Of a stretch of 45,451 nt of DNA, positions 1-7,150 are shown piece after piece. The stretch's first letter is position 1. Each line of letters starts with the position of its first letter. The stretch is taken from NCBI GenBank assembly GCA_030619865.1, contig JAUXAP010000007.1, positions 1 through 45,451 of the forward strand, written 5' to 3'. Position numbers and translations under genes: made by a program. The DNA comes from Dehalococcoidia bacterium (lineage in GTDB: Bacteria; Chloroflexota; Dehalococcoidia; Dehalococcoidales; JAUXAP01). The notes under the pieces were generated by a model. The model did no database searches and had not been told where the DNA came from. It saw only the letters and a program-made list of their open reading frames with translations.

Positions 1-665
1 ACATATTTCTGGTTTCTCTCCTCGCCAGCACAGCAGAGGTCATAGAAATTCTGAACTATCTCCTGGTTTATGTGTTTAAAATTTTGAGCTAAACTGGAAC
101 CCGTTTTCCTAAACCGTTCATTGTCAATTAGAAACACGGCGTCAGCATATTGACTTACCGTGTTGAGACAGGTAGCAGTGTTCATTACTGCGTAAGAAGT
201 GTTCCCCTTCTCTTCGAATGCAAATGGAAGCACTACCATAGCGTAAATAGGTTTCGCCACCCTCTCTTTAAGTTCTTTTATTGTCCAGCCGATGGTCCCA
301 GAGCCGGTGCCTCCCCCTCCGCTAGCTACGGTCATAATGGCATCGGTCTCATGGAACTTTTGAGACTTTAAAATAGTATCAGTGACCACTGCATGACTGT
401 CTTTGATAATTTCGGCGGCGGTAGCATTTATTTTTCCTACTCCGTGACCAAAGGTACTCATAGTGCCGACCAGGATTCTATGGTTCTTGTCACCTGGAAT
501 ATGTTTGAAACCACCTAAATCTGCTTCATCAGTATTAATTGCGAAAGCATCAGTCAGAATTTCAATCCGCCGGTTAAAAAGCGACTTGGCATAATTGTTT
601 ATGGCGTAAAACTCGTCAGCAATATTGCAGCCACATTGCCCAAAACCTACCACTACTAGTTTCAT
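1..665 (-). CDS. CetZ/FtsZ-like tubulin family GTPase (partial, C-terminus beyond window)
   Basis: The minus strand reads open from an ATG at 665 to the left edge (221 codons, no stop), so the C-terminal domain is missing. The start is fixed by a strong AGGAGGTG ribosome binding site a few bases upstream. Residues 7-14 (GFGQCGCN) form the nucleotide-binding first loop and residues 115-123 (SGGGGTGSG) the tubulin/FtsZ signature loop. VVLPFAFE near 144-151 and FLIDNERFRKTG near 178-189 resemble the core after the signature. From memory, the N-terminus (MKLVVVGFGQ), the HGVG motif near 74-77 and the DNxxxRKTG...INxEIV stretch look closer to archaeal CetZ than to standard bacterial FtsZ. Expected role: GTP-dependent cytoskeletal polymer affecting shape or division. 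The family call (tubulin superfamily) is firm; the CetZ subgroup is an inference. Confidence 0.85.
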   Translation of the reverse strand, partial: MKLVVVGFGQCGCNIADEFYAINNYAKSLFNRRIEILTDAFAINTDEADLGGFKHIPGDKNHRILVGTMSTFGHGVGKINATAAEIIKDSHAVVTDTILKSQKFHETDAIMTVASGGGGTGSGTIGWTIKELKERVAKPIYAMVVLPFAFEEKGNTSYAVMNTATCLNTVSQYADAVFLIDNERFRKTGSSLAQNFKHINQEIVQNFYDLCCAGEERNQKY

Positions 666-838
666 TTTTCACCTCCTGATGAATTTTTAAACTGTTTAGG
701 TTTACCTCAAATTTGACTCGGTGATTAATCTTTCGAAACAGTATACATGATCAATAATAAAAATTCCAGTTTCTATTCGGTTTTTATACCTATACACCAT
801 TTATTGTACCTCAGGTGAATTCATTGTAAATAGAGAGA

Positions 839-860
839 TAGTACTATATACATAGTACTA
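839..860. promoter_or_regulatory. Perfect inverted repeat, possible operator or hairpin
   Basis: TAGTACTAT (839-847) and ATAGTACTA (852-860) are exact reverse complements separated by ATAC. The arms and short AT-rich spacer look like a dimeric repressor site. As RNA it would be a weak AT-rich hairpin with no T-run, so it is a poor terminator. It sits between the divergent tubulin and zinc-ribbon genes, about 175 bases from the tubulin start and 310 from the other. No regulator gene is adjacent. The function is inferred. Confidence 0.4.
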
Positions 861-1122
861 CGGAGAAGGAAAAGCATGGAATTCAACAAGAGGGCGGCTT
901 CTCTAGCCAACCCTGAAGGTCTAACAGGCTCCAGAATCAATTATAACAATTAGCCTGCACTAGATAAGATCTATTTCACATGAACCGCTAAGGTAGTAAC
1001 GTAGGGCTTCATATATAACTAATCATTCATATTTACACTCTATTGACACTTTATGTAGCTGACCTAACTTTGCCAAGGATCTCTTTTAAGTGAACAAAAT
1101 GACGTTCCGCTCAGTGTTAATA

Positions 1123-1150
1123 TTGACAAATTACCTCTGTCAGGTATAAC
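1123..1150 (+). promoter_or_regulatory. Sigma70-type promoter for the zinc-ribbon/coiled-coil gene
   Basis: TTGACA at 1123-1128 and TATAAC at 1145-1150 are separated by 16 bases. Transcription would begin near 1157, leaving a very short leader before the ATG at 1170, with the purine-rich GAGAAGAGG (about 1155-1163) at or just inside the transcript start. Confidence 0.6.
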
Positions 1151-1169
1151 TTTAGAGAAGAGGTATCTG

Positions 1170-1727
1170 ATGCCAAAGTGTCCTAATTGCGGTCTGAAAG
1201 CTGAGATAACAAGGGATTGGGCCTGCCGATGGTGTGGCTATCCATTGATATCGAGGTATTATACCAAGGAGAAAGTAAAAAGAGAGGCTGAAGAGGCCAA
1301 GAAGGCTAGAAAGGAAACAGAGAAGGCCAGAAAGGAAGCTGAGGAAGCCGAAAAGCAGGCTAGGAAGGAAGCCAACAAACTGGCCAAGGAGAAGACAAAA
1401 AGAGAGGCTGAAGAAGCCAAGAAGGCTAGAGAAGAAATTGGCGCAGAGACCTATTATGAGAAAGAAGTTAAGCTAGTGTTACCGTCGCTAGTAAGTTTTG
1501 AGCGATTAAGGCAACTTGAGAAACACATAGAACGGGTTGAGAACCTGAAAATAGTATGGACTGCGGGGTCCGAGGACGAAGGCGAAATAATCGCTGTATT
1601 ATTACAGAAACCATTGAATTTGATTGCCATCCTCAGCGAAATGCCTATGGTACAAGAGGTTCATAAAAAGGGGGAAACTATTGTGCTAATGCTAAAGACT
1701 CCCGTAGGCAATTCCGAAGATTACTGA
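1170..1727 (+). CDS. Zinc-ribbon protein with charged coiled coil and conserved C-terminal domain, unknown function
   Basis: The 185-residue protein starts with a zinc ribbon (CPNC at 4-7 and CRWC at 19-22). A very charged Lys/Glu/Ala heptad-like helix follows (roughly 35-90), then a compact C-terminal domain (about 100-178) with alternating hydrophobic strands. No signal peptide or membrane segment is seen. The helix-coding DNA contains a 120-base internal duplication: 1264-1310 and 1384-1430 match at about 43 of 47 bases, exactly 40 codons apart. The gene stands alone with its own promoter. I do not recognise a characterised family. The architecture suggests an oligomeric scaffold or nucleic-acid/protein-binding factor, which is inference only. 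Confidence 0.75.
   Translation: MPKCPNCGLKAEITRDWACRWCGYPLISRYYTKEKVKREAEEAKKARKETEKARKEAEEAEKQARKEANKLAKEKTKREAEEAKKAREEIGAETYYEKEVKLVLPSLVSFERLRQLEKHIERVENLKIVWTAGSEDEGEIIAVLLQKPLNLIAILSEMPMVQEVHKKGETIVLMLKTPVGNSEDY
1264..1430 (+). repeat. Internal direct repeat (120-base period) in coiled-coil coding DNA
   Basis: Bases 1264-1310 recur at 1384-1430 with about four differences, and the intervening bases carry related Lys/Ala/Glu codons. The 120-base offset is a whole number of codons, so copies can be gained or lost without breaking the reading frame. Confidence 0.65.
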
Positions 1728-1870
1728 ATCGTCCCCCTTAAAAGACGTTCGTACCATTTTCGATGTTCTTTTCAAGCAACTTCCAAATATTTTGCAATTG
1801 CATCCTTTTCCCTCTGGAGTAGTTGAAAGCTTGATAAAAAGAAAACCAAAGAGAACTAGACATAAAAAAG

Positions 1871-1942
<72 letters not shown>

Positions 1943-1951
1943 GGCAGGCAA

Positions 1952-1981
1952 AATATAGCATAATCCAAAATACGCTGTCAA
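1952..1981 (-). promoter_or_regulatory. Promoter of the tRNA gene
   Basis: On the minus strand TTGACA (1976-1981) and TATATT (1952-1957) are 18 bases apart, and the -10 box lies about 10 bases upstream of the tRNA 5' end, as expected for a tRNA promoter. Confidence 0.6.
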
Positions 1982-2046
1982 TTCCAGGAAATACAGGGGA
2001 AATTGGTAGTCAAGGAATGATTAGGGTTGTAGAAGAGCAAGGAACG

Positions 2047-2211
2047 CTACCTTCCTCGCTTTTCATAGTCAGGACACCAAGTGGCGTTAGGACGCGCCGG
2101 ATTGTGGCATGCCCCACGCCAATCCCACTTGCAGCTATCACACAGGAATATATTTATTCCCAGCATCTTCTTAATCCTGATGATAATCCTGCGTCTCCAA
2201 GAAAGCTTCAT
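2047..2211 (-). CDS. Small cysteine-rich protein (54 residues), probable zinc-binding
   Basis: This short minus-strand frame runs from ATG (2209-2211) to TAG (2047-2049). The protein has a basic N-terminal helix rich in Arg, Ile and Lys (1-16), then CDSC at 24-27, CH at 35-36 and WCPDY at 45-49. The CxxC...CH...C pattern is typical of a small metal-binding fold and unlikely by chance in a 54-codon frame. An internal ATG at codon 16 is an alternative start. The ribosome binding site is weak (AGGG about 7 bases upstream). The overlapping plus-strand frame has no such pattern. The function is unknown; from memory, similar short proteins occur in Chloroflexota genomes. Confidence 0.5.
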   Translation of the reverse strand: MKLSWRRRIIIRIKKMLGINIFLCDSCKWDWRGACHNPARPNATWCPDYEKRGR

Positions 2212-2353
2212 CTTTAACCCTAAATAATCTATAAAAATACTCCCCTACAATATCAGATTGGATGCTATCCAGCAATAATTGTGGTAAAATATAACCAGTT
2301 TTTTCTCAAGGATTTTCAAGAGTAATCTAACCAAGGTGAAAGGATGACTTGCC

Positions 2354-3310
2354 ATGACCACCCGTCAAGCCAAAAAGGAAGAGCAGGAGCTAAATCTGGA
2401 GTCGCTTACTCATAATAACCTAACCTGGGTCAACATTGAGCGACCGACAGAACGAGAGACAGAATATCTGGCTCAAAATTACCCTTTCCATCCCCTGGAT
2501 TTGGATGACTGCCTCAGCCGAATACAGCGGCCCAAAATAGACGAATATAAGGACTACCTGTTTTTAGTCTTCCACTTTCCCGTATTCAACACAGAGACAC
2601 AAGTAACTAAGCCCAGTCAACTATCAGTATTTATTGGCGAAAAATACCTTATTACCCTGCACAAAGGGGAGCTTAAGCCACTGGTAAAATTGTTCCGTGA
2701 ATGCCAGATTGATGAAGAATCACGCCAAGAGAATTTCAGCCAGGGTTCCAGCTATCTCCTCTACCGCATAATTGATAGGCTGGTTGACTACTGCCTACCA
2801 ATTCTAAACAAGATTGGCGATAATATTGAACGCACTGAGGACAACATTTTCTCAAGCAAGGGTATGCCTAAGGCGATTGAGGACATATCCATACTTCGGC
2901 GCGATGTCATCTCCTTCCGCCGCATCATCTGGCCAATGAGAGCGGTTATCAGTTCTCTAGAACCCAAGATTCATCGCTTTACTAAGATGGATATGAAGGT
3001 TTACTTTGGTGATATGGTTGACCACGTGGATAAGATTTGGGATGGCTTAGACGAATATAAAGAGATAATTGAAGGGCTAAGTGATACTCATGATTCATTA
3101 GCCACTAATCGCACCAATGAGGTTATGCGAAGGCTGACCGTTATTGCTACTATCCTGCTACCTATTACTGTAGTGGCCAGTATCTTCGGAATGAACATCC
3201 CATTGGGGCCTTTTAGAGATTCTCCATACTCTGCCCTTTATATATCCCTTATCTGCTTGGTCATAATTAGTGGCATGCTTTACTTCTTCCGCCGTCAGCG
3301 CTGGATTTGA
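2354..3310 (+). CDS. corA: CorA-family magnesium/cobalt transporter
   Basis: This 318-residue protein has the CorA layout: a long cytoplasmic N-terminal alpha/beta domain, a long helical stalk (about 150-255), and two C-terminal membrane helices. The GMN selectivity motif is at 279-281, just after the first helix (about 260-278), and the loop NIPLGPF follows it. The C-terminus is basic (FFRRQRW), as expected for a cytoplasmic tail. It should form a pentameric Mg2+ channel in the inner membrane. The ATG at 2354 follows the purine-rich AAGGTGAAAGG. A nearer ATG at 2344 is in another frame. Its stop overlaps the TTG start of the next gene, so the two are probably co-expressed. Confidence 0.93.
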   Translation: MTTRQAKKEEQELNLESLTHNNLTWVNIERPTERETEYLAQNYPFHPLDLDDCLSRIQRPKIDEYKDYLFLVFHFPVFNTETQVTKPSQLSVFIGEKYLITLHKGELKPLVKLFRECQIDEESRQENFSQGSSYLLYRIIDRLVDYCLPILNKIGDNIERTEDNIFSSKGMPKAIEDISILRRDVISFRRIIWPMRAVISSLEPKIHRFTKMDMKVYFGDMVDHVDKIWDGLDEYKEIIEGLSDTHDSLATNRTNEVMRRLTVIATILLPITVVASIFGMNIPLGPFRDSPYSALYISLICLVIISGMLYFFRRQRWI

Positions 3311-4002
3311 CTACGCAGGATACAAAAAGTTTTGAAATGAATGTCTCTCACCGATTTGTGATTGTTGCCGCTCTCTTTGTTACCTGCCTAATTACCGCCA
3401 ATATCATTGCCGTAAAGGTGATAAACCTTGGCCCCTTCATCCTGCCAGCCGCCATTATTATTTTCCCCTTGAGTTACATTTTTGGAGATATTTTAACCGA
3501 GGTCTATGGGTATCGCTGGGCAAGAAAGGTCATCTGGCTTGGTTTCTTTTGCAACCTCATCTTCGTCATCTTTGCCTGGGTAGGGCAGGTTTTACCTCCG
3601 GCTCCCCTCTGGGAAGGACAGGAGGCTTATGCGACTATTTTGGGCTATACACCGAGACTGCTCATCGCCTCTTTTTGCGGGTACTTTGTCGGTGAGTTTG
3701 CTAACTCCTTTGTGCTGTCCAAGATGAAGATTTTGACCCGGGGGCGCTGGCTGTGGAGTCGGACTATTGGCTCCACCATAGTCGGGCAAGGGCTGGATAG
3801 TCTGATATTTATTACCGGAGCCTATCTCGGCACCCCCTTCTTTGTACCCATCATTATTTTGCATCACTGGCTGGCAAAGACTGCTATTGAAGCTGTGGCT
3901 ACTCCGTTTACTTATGCTCTGGTCAACTTCCTAAAGAAAAAAGAGGCAATTGACACCTATGACTATGAAACAAATTTTAATCCCTTCCGCATCTCAGATT
4001 AG
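3307..4002 (+). CDS. VUT-family (YhhQ-like) putative queuosine precursor transporter
   Basis: The 231-residue protein has about six hydrophobic segments. It carries the conserved FPLSYIFGDILTEVYGY stretch (about 52-68) that marks the YhhQ/VUT family, and later GQGLDSLIFI and HHWLAKTAIEA. Family members import queuine or 7-deazaguanine precursors for tRNA modification, so salvage of a queuosine precursor is the likely role. The frame is open from a TTG overlapping the corA stop. The first ATG is at 3337 (residue 11) and fits the start of the first membrane helix better. Neither start has a good ribosome binding site. Confidence 0.87.
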   Translation: MTTQDTKSFEMNVSHRFVIVAALFVTCLITANIIAVKVINLGPFILPAAIIIFPLSYIFGDILTEVYGYRWARKVIWLGFFCNLIFVIFAWVGQVLPPAPLWEGQEAYATILGYTPRLLIASFCGYFVGEFANSFVLSKMKILTRGRWLWSRTIGSTIVGQGLDSLIFITGAYLGTPFFVPIIILHHWLAKTAIEAVATPFTYALVNFLKKKEAIDTYDYETNFNPFRISD

Positions 4003-4026
4003 AAAAGGAGAGCTACTAACAGAGCA

Positions 4027-4797
4027 ATGAATATTCAGGTCCTGGGCGCACATAACTGCGAATCAAAAGATTCAAAGCTTATCAGCCTACTAATTGATGA
4101 TACCCTGGCTATAGATGCCGGTGGGCTTACCTCCACCCTCTCCTTCCCAGCTCAACAAAAGATCAAGGCAATCCTGCTCACCCATCAACACTATGACCAT
4201 ATCAGGGATATCCCGGCTATTGCCATGAATTTTTATCTCTCGGGTGCTACTATCAATATCTACTCGACACCACCGGTGTATGATGCCCTCACCACCTATC
4301 TGCTAGATGGCAAGCTTTATCCTAACTTCCTGGAACAGCCTCAAGAGAATCCAGTAATTAAGTTCACCATAATAGAACCACTCAAGACAGAGCAAATTGA
4401 AAGCTATAGCATCCTTGCTGTCCCGGTAAACCATCCTGCTCCTACTGTTGGCTACCAGATTACCTCCCCCGATGGTAAGGTAGTATTTTATACCGGGGAC
4501 ACCGGACCAGGTTTGACTGATTGCTGGAAGTATGTATCGCCCCAACTACTTATTACCGAGACTACGGCACCAGACAAGTATAAAGAATTTGCCAAAGAGT
4601 CGGGGCATCTTACTCCTAGTTTGCTTAAGCAGGAACTGGTTAGCTTCCGAGAACTTAAGGGCTACCTGCCACAAGTAGTTGTGATTCACATGAATCCTAG
4701 ACAAGAGAAGGAGATAGAGGCTGAAATAGCTGCTGTAGCCGACGTCTTACATAATTCAATCACCCTCGGCTATGAAGGGATGCAACTTCACCTGTAA
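4027..4797 (+). CDS. MBL-fold metallo-hydrolase
   Basis: The 256-residue protein has the metallo-beta-lactamase metal-binding motif THQHYDH (52-58). An early Asp (AIDAGG, about 28-33), a later His (NHPAP, about 138-142) and the strand FYTGDTGPG (about 155-163) complete the usual metal site. A later stretch, IHMNPRQEKEIEAE, provides a final His. The sequence resembles the class II cyclic-nucleotide phosphodiesterase and RNase Z-like side of the superfamily, but the substrate cannot be read from sequence. No signal peptide is seen, so it is probably cytoplasmic. It starts 24 bases after the transporter gene, with an AAAGGAG element upstream, probably in the same transcript. Confidence 0.85.
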   Translation: MNIQVLGAHNCESKDSKLISLLIDDTLAIDAGGLTSTLSFPAQQKIKAILLTHQHYDHIRDIPAIAMNFYLSGATINIYSTPPVYDALTTYLLDGKLYPNFLEQPQENPVIKFTIIEPLKTEQIESYSILAVPVNHPAPTVGYQITSPDGKVVFYTGDTGPGLTDCWKYVSPQLLITETTAPDKYKEFAKESGHLTPSLLKQELVSFRELKGYLPQVVVIHMNPRQEKEIEAEIAAVADVLHNSITLGYEGMQLHL

Positions 4798-4837
4798 AAC
4801 TCATCCATAAGCAGCAGGCAATAAGGGGGTGAGGTAA

Positions 4838-5320
4838 ATAAGCGCTCTCAAGTTTATAGTTGACAATAATGTAGGCAAGCTAACCAAATGGCTGAGGATA
4901 ATGGGGTATGATACCCTGTTCTTTGACGGCAGTGATGACTCCCGCATGGTAGCTATTGCTCTAGCTGAAGGAAGAGTGATACTAACCAGAGACACCCAGA
5001 TTATGAAAAGACGGGTGGTAACCAGTGGACAGCTCAAAGCCATCCTTATCAAGAGTGATGAACCTGAGCAACAGATGCATCAGATAATAGATACTCTAAA
5101 CCTAGATTGCCGGTTTAGACCATTCGCTATCTGTCCTGAATGTAACCAACCCCTGCTGGAGAGGAGCAAACAGCAGGTAAAAGACCGGGTGCCTCCCTAC
5201 GTTTTCCAAACACAGAACCAATATATGGAGTGTCCAGCCTGCCACCGAATCTACTGGAGAGGAACCCACTGGCAGGCAATGACCAGGAAGCTAAAGAGAT
5301 TTATGAAAAGCCAACCATAG
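4838..5320 (+). CDS. Mut7-C domain protein (PIN-like RNase domain plus zinc ribbon), apparent ATA start
   Basis: The Mut7-C family normally begins with a short strand ending in Asp, followed by LxRLxKWLRxxGYD. Here that segment (KFIVDNNVGKLTKWLRIMGYD) is encoded upstream of the first ATG (4901), which would remove about 21 conserved residues. The open frame is bounded by a stop at 4835-4837, and the next codon is ATA at 4838, preceded by a good GGGGGTGAGG ribosome binding site. No ATG, GTG or TTG lies between, so ATA initiation or a recent change of the start codon is likely. From this start, Asp9 and the acidic stretch DGSDDSR plus LTRDTQ form the nuclease-like site, and CPEC...CPAC in the C-terminal part forms a zinc ribbon. 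Predicted role: RNA cleavage. Confidence 0.8.
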   Translation: MSALKFIVDNNVGKLTKWLRIMGYDTLFFDGSDDSRMVAIALAEGRVILTRDTQIMKRRVVTSGQLKAILIKSDEPEQQMHQIIDTLNLDCRFRPFAICPECNQPLLERSKQQVKDRVPPYVFQTQNQYMECPACHRIYWRGTHWQAMTRKLKRFMKSQP

Positions 5321-5369
5321 TTCTGTGGTATCTAGGGAACTTACCCCTGCTCTCAGAAAACAGGTTGGG

Positions 5370-5398
5370 TTGACAAACAGCAAACAGGTGTCTATAAT
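5370..5398 (+). promoter_or_regulatory. Consensus sigma70 promoter of the mbh operon
   Basis: TTGACA (5370-5375) and TATAAT (5393-5398) match the consensus exactly with a 17-base spacer. Transcription should start near 5405, giving a leader of about 50 bases before the first hydrogenase gene. No other promoter of this quality is seen before 13539. Confidence 0.85.
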
Positions 5399-5456
5399 TA
5401 CCCACAGCAACGGGAAAGCACCGAGCGCGGCCCATTAAGGGTCGACATTAGAAAAC

Positions 5457-6017
5457 TTGGTTTCATATAATGAGCAAGTATTTAATTCACGAGTGCCTAT
5501 GATATCATTTTTAGCGACGACGGTTTTTGTCTTTTTGATATACTTGGTTTTGACAACAGCCTCGGGTGATTTGTTTCTCTGGAGTAGAGAGGAGTTAATT
5601 ATCGGGGCTGTTTTTTCTATTATTTTAGGAGCAATAACAAGGAATATGTTCTTCAAGAGAAACCTTCGCATGCTAAACCCAAAGAGATGGTTTCTCTTCT
5701 TTGTCTATGTTGTGGGGCCATTCTTTTGGGGAATGGCAAAGGCAAATATTGATGTTGCCTATCGTGTAATAACAGGAAGGATAAACCCAGGCATAGTGAA
5801 GATTTCTCCCAAGTTGAAGACTGACCTGGGTATAACTATGCTGGCTAACTCCATAACCCTAACTCCGGGAACATTAAGTGTGGATATTGATGAAAAGACA
5901 AATGACCTTTATGTCCATTGGATAAATGTTAAGAAAGAAGCCTTAGAAAAGATGCCCAGAGATTATAAATACGTATGTGGTAAATTTCCTGACTGGGTAA
6001 GAAGGGTGGCAGAATAA
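5457..6017 (+). CDS. mbhA: Membrane-bound hydrogenase subunit MbhA (MrpE/MnhE-like)
   Basis: This 186-residue protein matches the MnhE family: two or three N-terminal membrane segments followed by a soluble tail containing MLANSITLTPGTLSVDID (about 123-140), the family's most conserved stretch. It is part of the sodium/proton antiporter module of the complex. The frame opens at TTG 5457, with AAGG about 15 bases upstream. GTG 5493 or ATG 5499 would give a more usual MnhE N-terminus, but they also lack a good ribosome binding site, so the start is uncertain. It is the first gene after the strong promoter and overlaps mbhB by one base. Confidence 0.88.
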   Translation: MVSYNEQVFNSRVPMISFLATTVFVFLIYLVLTTASGDLFLWSREELIIGAVFSIILGAITRNMFFKRNLRMLNPKRWFLFFVYVVGPFFWGMAKANIDVAYRVITGRINPGIVKISPKLKTDLGITMLANSITLTPGTLSVDIDEKTNDLYVHWINVKKEALEKMPRDYKYVCGKFPDWVRRVAE

Positions 6018-6271
6018 TGCCGTGGCTTCCTGTAGCCATATTCCTCGCAGTTTGCATAGGTCTAATACTGATTAGAGTATTCTTAGGTCCTACACATCCC
6101 GACCGACTGGTAGGACTGGATACCTTAAACACTGTGGTTGTAGTGTCCATGGTCATCCTAGGAGCCGCATTCAACGAAGTAATATATATTGATGTGGCTA
6201 TCGTCTATGCCCTACTTTCTTTCGTGACCACGCTTTTTATAGCCAAGTATATAGAAAAGGGTAAATTCTAA
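6017..6271 (+). CDS. mbhB: Membrane-bound hydrogenase subunit MbhB (MrpF/MnhF-like)
   Basis: The 84-residue protein has three membrane helices and the GPTHPDRLVGLDTLN motif (about 24-38) of the MnhF family, in the first cytoplasmic loop. It is a small antiporter-module subunit of the Mbh complex. Its ATG shares a base with the mbhA stop (TAATG), and its stop shares a base with the mbhC start, so the three are translationally coupled. Confidence 0.9.
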   Translation: MPWLPVAIFLAVCIGLILIRVFLGPTHPDRLVGLDTLNTVVVVSMVILGAAFNEVIYIDVAIVYALLSFVTTLFIAKYIEKGKF

Positions 6272-6633
6272 TGGCACTGGATATAATTACCTACATACTT
6301 ATTGCTATCGGGTGCTTTTTTAATATATTAGCCGTGGTCGGGCTGCTCCGTTTCCCTGATGTTTACACCAGATTGCACGCCGGGACAAAATGCACTACCT
6401 TTGGCTCCATATTCTTAATTCTGGCAGTAGTCATACAATCAATAAATGTTTGGGTGACAGAGGGTATTATTTCTTCTCCACAATCAGTACTTACCATACA
6501 TGCCCTTATCGCCTTAGTCGCTATTTTGCTGACCAATCCTACCAGTGCTCATGCCATGAGCCGAGCAGCACATAGGAGTGGAGTCAAACCAGCCAAAGCA
6601 GTTACCGACGACCTCGAGAAGGAAAAAACATGA
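6271..6633 (+). CDS. mbhC: Membrane-bound hydrogenase subunit MbhC (MrpG/MnhG-like)
   Basis: The 120-residue protein has three membrane segments. It carries the MnhG signature in the first loop, GLLRFPDVYTRLHAGTKCTTFG (about 24-45), and LLTNPTSAHAMSRAAHRSG (about 86-104), which is also conserved in the family. It belongs to the antiporter half of the complex. The C-terminal 20 residues are hydrophilic. It overlaps mbhD by four bases (ATGA). Confidence 0.9.
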   Translation: MALDIITYILIAIGCFFNILAVVGLLRFPDVYTRLHAGTKCTTFGSIFLILAVVIQSINVWVTEGIISSPQSVLTIHALIALVAILLTNPTSAHAMSRAAHRSGVKPAKAVTDDLEKEKT

Positions 6634-6872
6634 TTGAGTCAGGAATTTTGCACATAATTATACCTGTTTTGCTGGTAGTATGTGCATTATTGGTTGCTAT
6701 ATTCAAGGACCTCATCGCAGCTGCTATAACTTTAGCCGTTTTTAGTTTGCTCTTAGCCCTAGAATTTTACCTGCTCCAAGCTCCCGATGTGGCTATTGCT
6801 GAGGCTGGTGTAGGAGCAGCTATTACCGTAGCCATATATATTCTGGCTATAAGAGCAACAAAGCGCACGTAG
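6630..6872 (+). CDS. mbhD: Membrane-bound hydrogenase subunit MbhD (DUF4040-like)
   Basis: This 80-residue protein has about three membrane helices and the conserved [17 protein letters not shown] stretch (about 48-64). In Mrp antiporters this segment is part of the MrpA C-terminal region. In Mbh complexes it is a separate small gene, as here. It is expected to lie in the ion-translocating part of the complex. The ATGA overlap with mbhC indicates coupled translation. Confidence 0.87.
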   Translation: MIESGILHIIIPVLLVVCALLVAIFKDLIAAAITLAVFSLLLALEFYLLQAPDVAIAEAGVGAAITVAIYILAIRATKRT

Positions 6873-6880
6873 GAGGAAGA

Positions 6881-7147
6881 GTGAGAAAAACTGCTATAGT
6901 GGTATCGTTGATTATCTTCGCCGCCTTATTAGTGGTAACAGCATTTCTGATTCACCCCTTTGGTGACCCTCCATCTGACATGGACGACTACATAATAGCA
7001 AATACACAACGTGAAACTGGAGCCAACAACGCGGTAACGGCCGTGGTCTTTGATTATAGAGGTTATGATACCTTGGGTGAGGCTACCATTTTGTTTACTG
7101 CAGTAACTGGAGTGGTTATGCTCTTCAGGAGAAGGAAAAGGGCCTAA
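6881..7147 (+). CDS. mbhE: Membrane-bound hydrogenase subunit MbhE
   Basis: The 88-residue protein has an N-terminal helix, an extracellular-type loop ([41 protein letters not shown] with breaks), and a second helix ending in RRRKRA. The [21 protein letters not shown] segment (about 50-70) is conserved in MbhE and in the MrpA C-terminal end. The start is GTG at 6881, after a GGAGGAAGA ribosome binding site. Its position between mbhD and mbhF is the same as in Pyrococcus. Confidence 0.87.
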   Translation: MRKTAIVVSLIIFAALLVVTAFLIHPFGDPPSDMDDYIIANTQRETGANNAVTAVVFDYRGYDTLGEATILFTAVTGVVMLFRRRKRA

Positions 7148-7150
7148 ACA

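Larger units (their letters stand above)
666..1169. other. Intergenic region between divergent genes, with a palindrome
   Basis: About 500 bases with no convincing gene. It carries the ribosome binding site of the leftward tubulin gene, a perfect 9-bp inverted repeat at 839-860, and a promoter for the rightward zinc-ribbon gene near its right end. A 25-codon ORF (876-953) preceded by a purine-rich GGAGAAGG lies just after the palindrome, but nothing in its sequence supports it as a gene. The rest is AT-rich and I see no tRNA, riboswitch or transposon end in it. Confidence 0.6.

Noticed and set aside
150-371. 73-codon plus-strand frame
   Set aside because: It is the reverse of the tubulin gene, whose signature motif and ribosome binding site are unambiguous.
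876-953. 25-codon frame with GGAGAAGG upstream
   Set aside because: The spacing is good, but the peptide has no motif and short frames of this kind are common. There is not enough to call a gene or leader peptide.
982-1005. Resemblance to the conserved CTAAGGTAG segment of 23S rRNA
   Set aside because: Only about nine bases match and the flanks do not, so it is not an rRNA fragment.
2017-2217. 66-codon plus-strand frame
   Set aside because: It has no ribosome binding site or recognisable motif and lies opposite the Cys-patterned minus-strand frame at 2047-2211, which is the better candidate.
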